Origin: a virus
Length of the DNA stretch: 23,739 bases
Direction: 5' to 3' (one strand)
IMG/VR virus record: IMGVR_UViG_3300018481_000075
Location: 1-23,739 of that record
A program made the position numbers and the translations under genes. This document shows, in pieces, positions 21,280 through 23,739 of the stretch. Within the stretch, counting starts at the first letter, position 1; every line of letters begins with the position of its first letter. Below the pieces are notes generated by a model. It ran no database searches. It was given only the letters and a program-made list of their open reading frames with translations, and was not told the DNA's origin.

Positions 21280-21492
21280 CTACTCCGTCACCACGGCTTC
21301 CATGATGATGTCCGAGTTCTTCTTGAGCTTCCGAGCTTCGATCCGGTCCTTCACCGCGAACGTCACGCGTCCCACGCCCTTCCCGACGAAGTAGCTGCAT
21401 GTGGCAACTCCAACGGCGGTCAGTGCGAGGACGGCGACGCCGACTGGCGAAAGCACGGTCTCTTCCTCGGAGGTCTCGATGATTTCGGTCAT
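21280..21492 (-). CDS. One-helix membrane protein (70 residues)
   Basis: The product begins MTEIIETSEEETVLSPVGVA, has an acidic N-terminus, a transmembrane helix at about residues 17-36 and a basic stretch (DRIEARKLKK) after it. The SD AAGGAGACCGAA precedes the ATG at 21492. A TATAAT promoter and dyad lie upstream and a terminator follows, so it forms a single-gene unit. Function unknown. Confidence 0.75.
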   Translation of the reverse strand: MTEIIETSEEETVLSPVGVAVLALTAVGVATCSYFVGKGVGRVTFAVKDRIEARKLKKNSDIIMEAVVTE

Positions 21493-21511
21493 TTCGGTCT
21501 CCTTGATTGAT

Positions 21512-21540
21512 GGGTGTATCTCCTATTATACACCCTGTAT
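21512..21540 (-). promoter_or_regulatory. Promoter with TATAAT inside inverted repeats
   Basis: TATAAT (21525-21530, minus strand) lies inside GGGTGTAT-N8-ATACACCC (8-bp perfect dyad, 21512-21535) and next to ATACA-GGG-TGTAT (21528-21540). The -35 position falls on TTTTTC at the end of the upstream terminator and is poor. This suggests a repressible or activator-dependent promoter for the gene at 21280-21492. Confidence 0.6.
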
Positions 21541-21548
21541 TTCTTGCG

Positions 21549-21576
21549 AAAAACCTAAGCCTTGTAGGGCCTAGGT
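21549..21576 (-). terminator. Intrinsic terminator after the 68-residue gene
   Basis: ACCTAGGCC pairs with GGCTTAGGT (9 bp, one G-T) around CTACAA and is followed by TTTTT on the minus strand. It starts about 8 bases after the stop codon of the upstream gene. Confidence 0.85.
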
Positions 21577-21584
21577 CTCTTGAG

Positions 21585-21791
21585 CTAGCTGTTCATCTCC
21601 ACGAAGTACTCAGGGTTGTAGTACTCGATCGGGTCGATGCCCTTCGTCTCCAGGAACTGGTCGAAGGCGCGACGGTTCGACTGCTGCAGTGCGATGGCGC
21701 CGAGGGCGACACCGGCCATTGCGTAGCCGAACTTGTTGTCCTTCACGTGGTTCTTGACGGTGACGAGGGCTGACTTGATGCGGTCCTTCAT
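21585..21791 (-). CDS. One-helix membrane protein (68 residues)
   Basis: The product begins MKDRIKSALVTVKNHVKDNK, a basic amphipathic helix, with a hydrophobic segment at about residues 22-36 (GYAMAGVALGAIALQ) and an acidic C-terminus. AAGGAGACAACGAA precedes the start. It lies between two terminators with its own promoter-like dyad upstream. No family recognised. Confidence 0.75.
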   Translation of the reverse strand: MKDRIKSALVTVKNHVKDNKFGYAMAGVALGAIALQQSNRRAFDQFLETKGIDPIEYYNPEYFVEMNS

Positions 21792-21824
21792 TTCGTTGTC
21801 TCCTTAGTGGTGTGAATAGTTCTC

Positions 21825-21841
21825 ATTACAACCCATGTAAT
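21825..21841 (-). promoter_or_regulatory. Promoter-like dyad ATTACA...TGTAAT
   Basis: ATTACA-TGGGT-TGTAAT forms a 6-bp perfect inverted repeat; TGTAAT can serve as -10 on the minus strand. Its context (T-run, CGCA, TACA, GGGT, GTA-AAT, GAGA) aligns with the promoter at 21512-21540. Likely drives the gene at 21585-21791. The -35 is weak. Confidence 0.5.
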
Positions 21842-21850
21842 TACTGCGAG

Positions 21851-21886
21851 AAAAAGGGGGAGGCCATGTAAGCCCCCACCCTTTTT
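21851..21886 (-). terminator. Strong hairpin terminator, A- and T-flanked
   Basis: AAAAAGGGTGGGGGC pairs imperfectly with GCCTCCCCCTTTTT around TTACATG on the minus strand, followed by the T-run. It begins at the stop codon of the upstream gene. A and T flanks would allow termination in both directions. Confidence 0.8.
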
Positions 21887-22154
21887 AGTTGTTGTCTTCT
21901 GGCTTCTGCTCGAACACGTTCTGCTTGATCTCCACCGGGCCGAGTTGCTTACGGAATCCCGGGAAGAACTTCACAAGAACGGTAGTGCAGTCCTTGCAGA
22001 AGAACATCTCAGGAGAGGCCGTCTCGTCTGGCCCATGATCATGGAACTCTCCGTATCCGAAATGAAGCTGGATGTGGAGTGCGTCGATGTACTGGGTTCC
22101 TTCTTGACTGTCGAATACCGGCTCTAGCTCGGCGTCACAGTTGGCACAAATCAA
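21885..22154 (-). CDS. Two-CxxC zinc-binding protein (89 residues)
   Basis: MICANCDAELEPVF places Cys3 and Cys6 at the N-terminus, and MFFCKDCTTVLV supplies a second Cys-x2-Cys near residues 53-56, giving a four-Cys zinc ribbon. The middle is His-rich (HIQLHFGYGEFHDHG). The start overlaps the upstream stop (ATGA), and a strong terminator follows. It may be a small nucleic-acid-binding or adaptor protein; no family is certain. Confidence 0.77.
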   Translation of the reverse strand: MICANCDAELEPVFDSQEGTQYIDALHIQLHFGYGEFHDHGPDETASPEMFFCKDCTTVLVKFFPGFRKQLGPVEIKQNVFEQKPEDNN

Positions 22155-22510
22155 AGCGCGCTCACAATCTGTACGTAGTTGGCACGCCGCGCGATCTCCT
22201 TGTTGAACTCGGTCGCGTCAACGTCTGGATTGCTCAGGCCTGAGATCACGAAGTGGAGAAACTGGTTCTCCATGTTCAGGAGCTCGATCTTCGACCCTTG
22301 GGTCTTGGTCTTCTTGTGCAGGATCTGAATGCTCGCTCCCACAAGGCAAATCCCAACGGCCTTCAGGAGCTTCCTGTTGTTCTTCAAGAAGTAGGTCCGC
22401 ACTCGCGGCGCGACCTGCTCCTCGACCTTCTCTTCCACCACAGTTTCGAGGTCGGTGATCTTCATTCGAACCTCGTCGATGAACTCTTGCCTTGTCTTGT
22501 GCTCTTCCAT
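22151..22510 (-). CDS. Coiled-coil/one-helix membrane protein (119 residues)
   Basis: The N-terminal half (residues about 5-40) is a charged predicted coiled coil (KITDLETVVEEKVEEQV). A hydrophobic segment at about 49-64 (LKAVGICLVGASIQIL) is flanked by Lys, and a second helix-rich part follows. Start shares bases with the upstream stop (TAATG). No family recognised. It may be a membrane-anchored factor. Confidence 0.72.
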   Translation of the reverse strand: MEEHKTRQEFIDEVRMKITDLETVVEEKVEEQVAPRVRTYFLKNNRKLLKAVGICLVGASIQILHKKTKTQGSKIELLNMENQFLHFVISGLSNPDVDATEFNKEIARRANYVQIVSAL

Positions 22511-22839
22511 TATTCTTCCTCTTCTCCTAGTGGTCCGTCTAGAACCTCGATGTGCACAACGTCTTCTGGCTCGATACCAAACACTCCGGTATCGTCCTCA
22601 AACATCACGCGCCCTTCTGCCATGCTTCCAGCCGTGCCCCAGTCCCCGTCCTCACTGATCAGAATCAGCGCGTTCTCGGAGGTAACCTTCATCACAGGCT
22701 CGTCATCGGCCATCAGAGTGCAGACTTCCTTGATCTCCATGCCTTCATGCTTACGCGTCAAGATTACTTTCTTACCCACCGGTGTGATGTCTCCTTTAAG
22801 TATGTGATTATGGCTGACACCTACGTATTGCTTAGTCAT
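22510..22839 (-). CDS. Hypothetical beta-rich acidic protein (109 residues)
   Basis: The product begins MTKQYVGVSHNHILKGDITP and has several short strands (KKVILTRKH, VMKVTSENALILISED) with an acidic tail (GPLGEEEE). It overlaps the upstream 36-residue membrane gene by 8 bp. It has no good SD at a normal distance; translation is probably coupled. No family recognised. Confidence 0.68.
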   Translation of the reverse strand: MTKQYVGVSHNHILKGDITPVGKKVILTRKHEGMEIKEVCTLMADDEPVMKVTSENALILISEDGDWGTAGSMAEGRVMFEDDTGVFGIEPEDVVHIEVLDGPLGEEEE

Positions 22840-22942
22840 CCTCTTTGAATTCCTTCATGAGCGACTTGTAAAAGTGCTTCAGCTCTCGAATGCACCACAA
22901 GACGGTAAGAAGGCCTAGGATGATGATGACCCACCATTCCAT
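22832..22942 (-). CDS. 36-residue membrane microprotein
   Basis: MEWWVIIILGLLTVLWCIRE is one membrane helix (about residues 3-18), followed by a charged tail (KHFYKSLMKEFKEDD). It starts five bases after the upstream stop with no good SD and overlaps the next gene by 8 bp, so it is probably translated by coupling. A short ORF of this kind may be coincidence, but its fit between two overlapping genes supports it. Confidence 0.62.
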   Translation of the reverse strand: MEWWVIIILGLLTVLWCIRELKHFYKSLMKEFKEDD

Positions 22943-22947
22943 GCCGG

Positions 22948-23301
22948 TCAAGTTGTCACGATCCTTCCGTCATTCCGAAGATCGTAGATCACTCCGTCCT
23001 TCGTGAAAGCAAGCCAAAGGCCGCCTCCATCACGGAAGACTGAGTCCTGTCGCTGGTCTGGTCCCATGTCCTTCCACCCAAGGATAAGGATCTCTCCTTC
23101 CTCAAGCATTCCACCAAATCGGATGATGTCGGTCTCATCGATGTCACCGAAGAGGAACCACTCACCTGGATTGATGTGATTGACCTTGTCCTTGCCGAGG
23201 TACCAGTTCAGGTTCTTGTATCGATAGTCGGACATGACACGTCCGTTGGAGATCCTGAACCTGTCACGAATCTCTTGCACTCGCTGATTTCCTGGGAACA
23301 T
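22948..23301 (-). CDS. Hypothetical protein (117 residues)
   Basis: The product begins MFPGNQRVQEIRDRFRISNG. It contains a beta-rich middle part (GEWFLFGDIDETDIIRFGG, EEGEILILGWKDMG) and ends with short strands (LWLAFTKDGVIYDLRNDGRI). AAGGAGAATC lies directly before the start. No recognised domain, membrane helix or Cys. It seems a compact soluble protein. Confidence 0.75.
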   Translation of the reverse strand: MFPGNQRVQEIRDRFRISNGRVMSDYRYKNLNWYLGKDKVNHINPGEWFLFGDIDETDIIRFGGMLEEGEILILGWKDMGPDQRQDSVFRDGGGLWLAFTKDGVIYDLRNDGRIVTT

Positions 23302-23309
23302 GATTCTCC

Positions 23310-23477
23310 TTAATTAAGTTTGTTTCGGATGGCTTCCAACAGGTCTACATCGAAGTACTTCGCGCCGTTGAACCAGAGATCTCGACCCTCCGCCCGTGGG
23401 TGGTCCTCTAGAAACTTCCAGAGCTCGTCTTCGGTGGATGCGTTGATCTTGCCCCACATGTCTAGGTATTGGCTCAT
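23310..23477 (-). CDS. Hypothetical 55-residue protein
   Basis: The start at 23477 overlaps the upstream stop (ATGA); a longer form to 23567 would run over the upstream Cys-pair gene and has no SD. The protein (MSQYLDMWGKINASTEDELW...) seems mostly helical, with Trp and acidic residues. No family recognised. Confidence 0.68.
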   Translation of the reverse strand: MSQYLDMWGKINASTEDELWKFLEDHPRAEGRDLWFNGAKYFDVDLLEAIRNKLN

Positions 23478-23584
23478 GGCCCCAACCTTTCCCCACAGCG
23501 ATCGCATTCCTTCCACGAGCCCCAAGAGAAATGCACCCAGTATGTGTGATGCCCGATCACTCGGCACAGAAATCGTTTGATCAT
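23474..23584 (-). CDS. 36-residue Cys/His microprotein
   Basis: MIKRFLCRVIGHHTYWVHFS followed by WKECDRCGERLGP contains Cys7, His12/His13 and a Cys-x2-Cys pair, as in a very small zinc site. AAGGAGACATA precedes the ATG at 23584, and its stop overlaps the next start (ATGA). Microproteins with C...GHxxx...CxxCG are common in phages. Function unknown. Confidence 0.75.
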   Translation of the reverse strand: MIKRFLCRVIGHHTYWVHFSWGSWKECDRCGERLGP

Positions 23585-23598
23585 TATGTCTCCTTAAA

Positions 23599-23739
23599 TT
23601 AGACGACGTCGAAATGCTTTCCTTGCGTTCTCCACTTGCTCATTCCGTCGCTATGCTCTACCTCAGCATGGCCACGTATTCGATTGCACACTACAGGAAT
23701 GCTCCATGGCTTGTCTACCAACGTGGTACGGGCCCCACA
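23599..23739 (-). CDS. Hypothetical protein, start outside the window
   Basis: The frame is open from the right edge to a TAA at 23599-23601, giving 46 C-terminal residues that include VVCNRIRGHAEVEHSDGMSK and end GKHFDVV. The next start lies 14 bp downstream with its own SD. The N-terminus is not in the window. No family recognised. Confidence 0.55.
   Translation of the reverse strand, partial: CGARTTLVDKPWSIPVVCNRIRGHAEVEHSDGMSKWRTQGKHFDVV

Overview
The window is one stretch of a double-stranded DNA tailed-phage genome (or prophage) in which every supported gene lies on the minus strand, so transcription runs from the right edge to the left edge. Genes are packed with ATGA or TAATG overlaps and strong Shine-Dalgarno (SD) sequences. 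A transglycosylase/Rpf-type domain of actinobacterial style, a Thr/Pro-rich linker, and tail proteins with collagen-like repeats point to a host in the Actinobacteria. The DNA is only moderately GC-rich, so a classical high-GC host is less likely. The host assignment is inference. No tRNA, rRNA, CRISPR, integrase or insertion sequence was seen.

In transcription order: (1) 23739-21280 holds small, GC-richer genes of unknown function, including two Cys-pair proteins and several one-helix membrane proteins. It ends in three terminator hairpins, and two of these are followed by promoters whose -10 boxes lie inside inverted repeats. (2) 21216-20265 holds four small genes, two of which share an identical SD-start leader with the helicase gene that follows. 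(3) 20254-16752 is a DNA-processing block: an SF2 helicase, zinc-knuckle microproteins, a NUMOD4/HNH-like protein, a VRR-NUC nuclease and a Cas4/RecB-like PD-(D/E)xK protein. A 21-bp inverted repeat lies between the helicase and the next genes. (4) 16758-13796 encodes a 901-residue protein carrying the DFDGD signature of double-psi-barrel RNA polymerases, followed by an 85-residue conserved phage protein. (5) 13795-13598 is a structured non-coding segment, followed by a 23-residue membrane micropeptide gene. (6) 13491-4204 is the tail-appendage module: two collagen-like fibres, several beta-rich proteins, a GT4 glycosyltransferase translationally coupled into the module, and a duplicated glycine-rich appendage. 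(7) 4134-1949 is the wall-degradation and lysis cassette: membrane-anchored Rpf-like enzyme, holin candidate, coiled-coil membrane protein, acidic protein and M15 endolysin. (8) 1930-1 starts a head/packaging region: a small conserved protein, an HNH nuclease, a gp6-like head-tail connector and two proteins with an N-terminal HYGVKGQKWGVRK tag, the second cut by the window edge.

The most interesting link is that the tag on the two proteins at the left edge recurs, in variant form, at the very N-terminus of the DFDGD polymerase-like protein 13 kb away. This suggests a common destination such as the capsid interior, and raises the possibility of a polymerase packaged in the virion together with membrane-active internal proteins. 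That is a hypothesis; the sequence shows only the shared motif, the catalytic signature and the hydrophobic segments.
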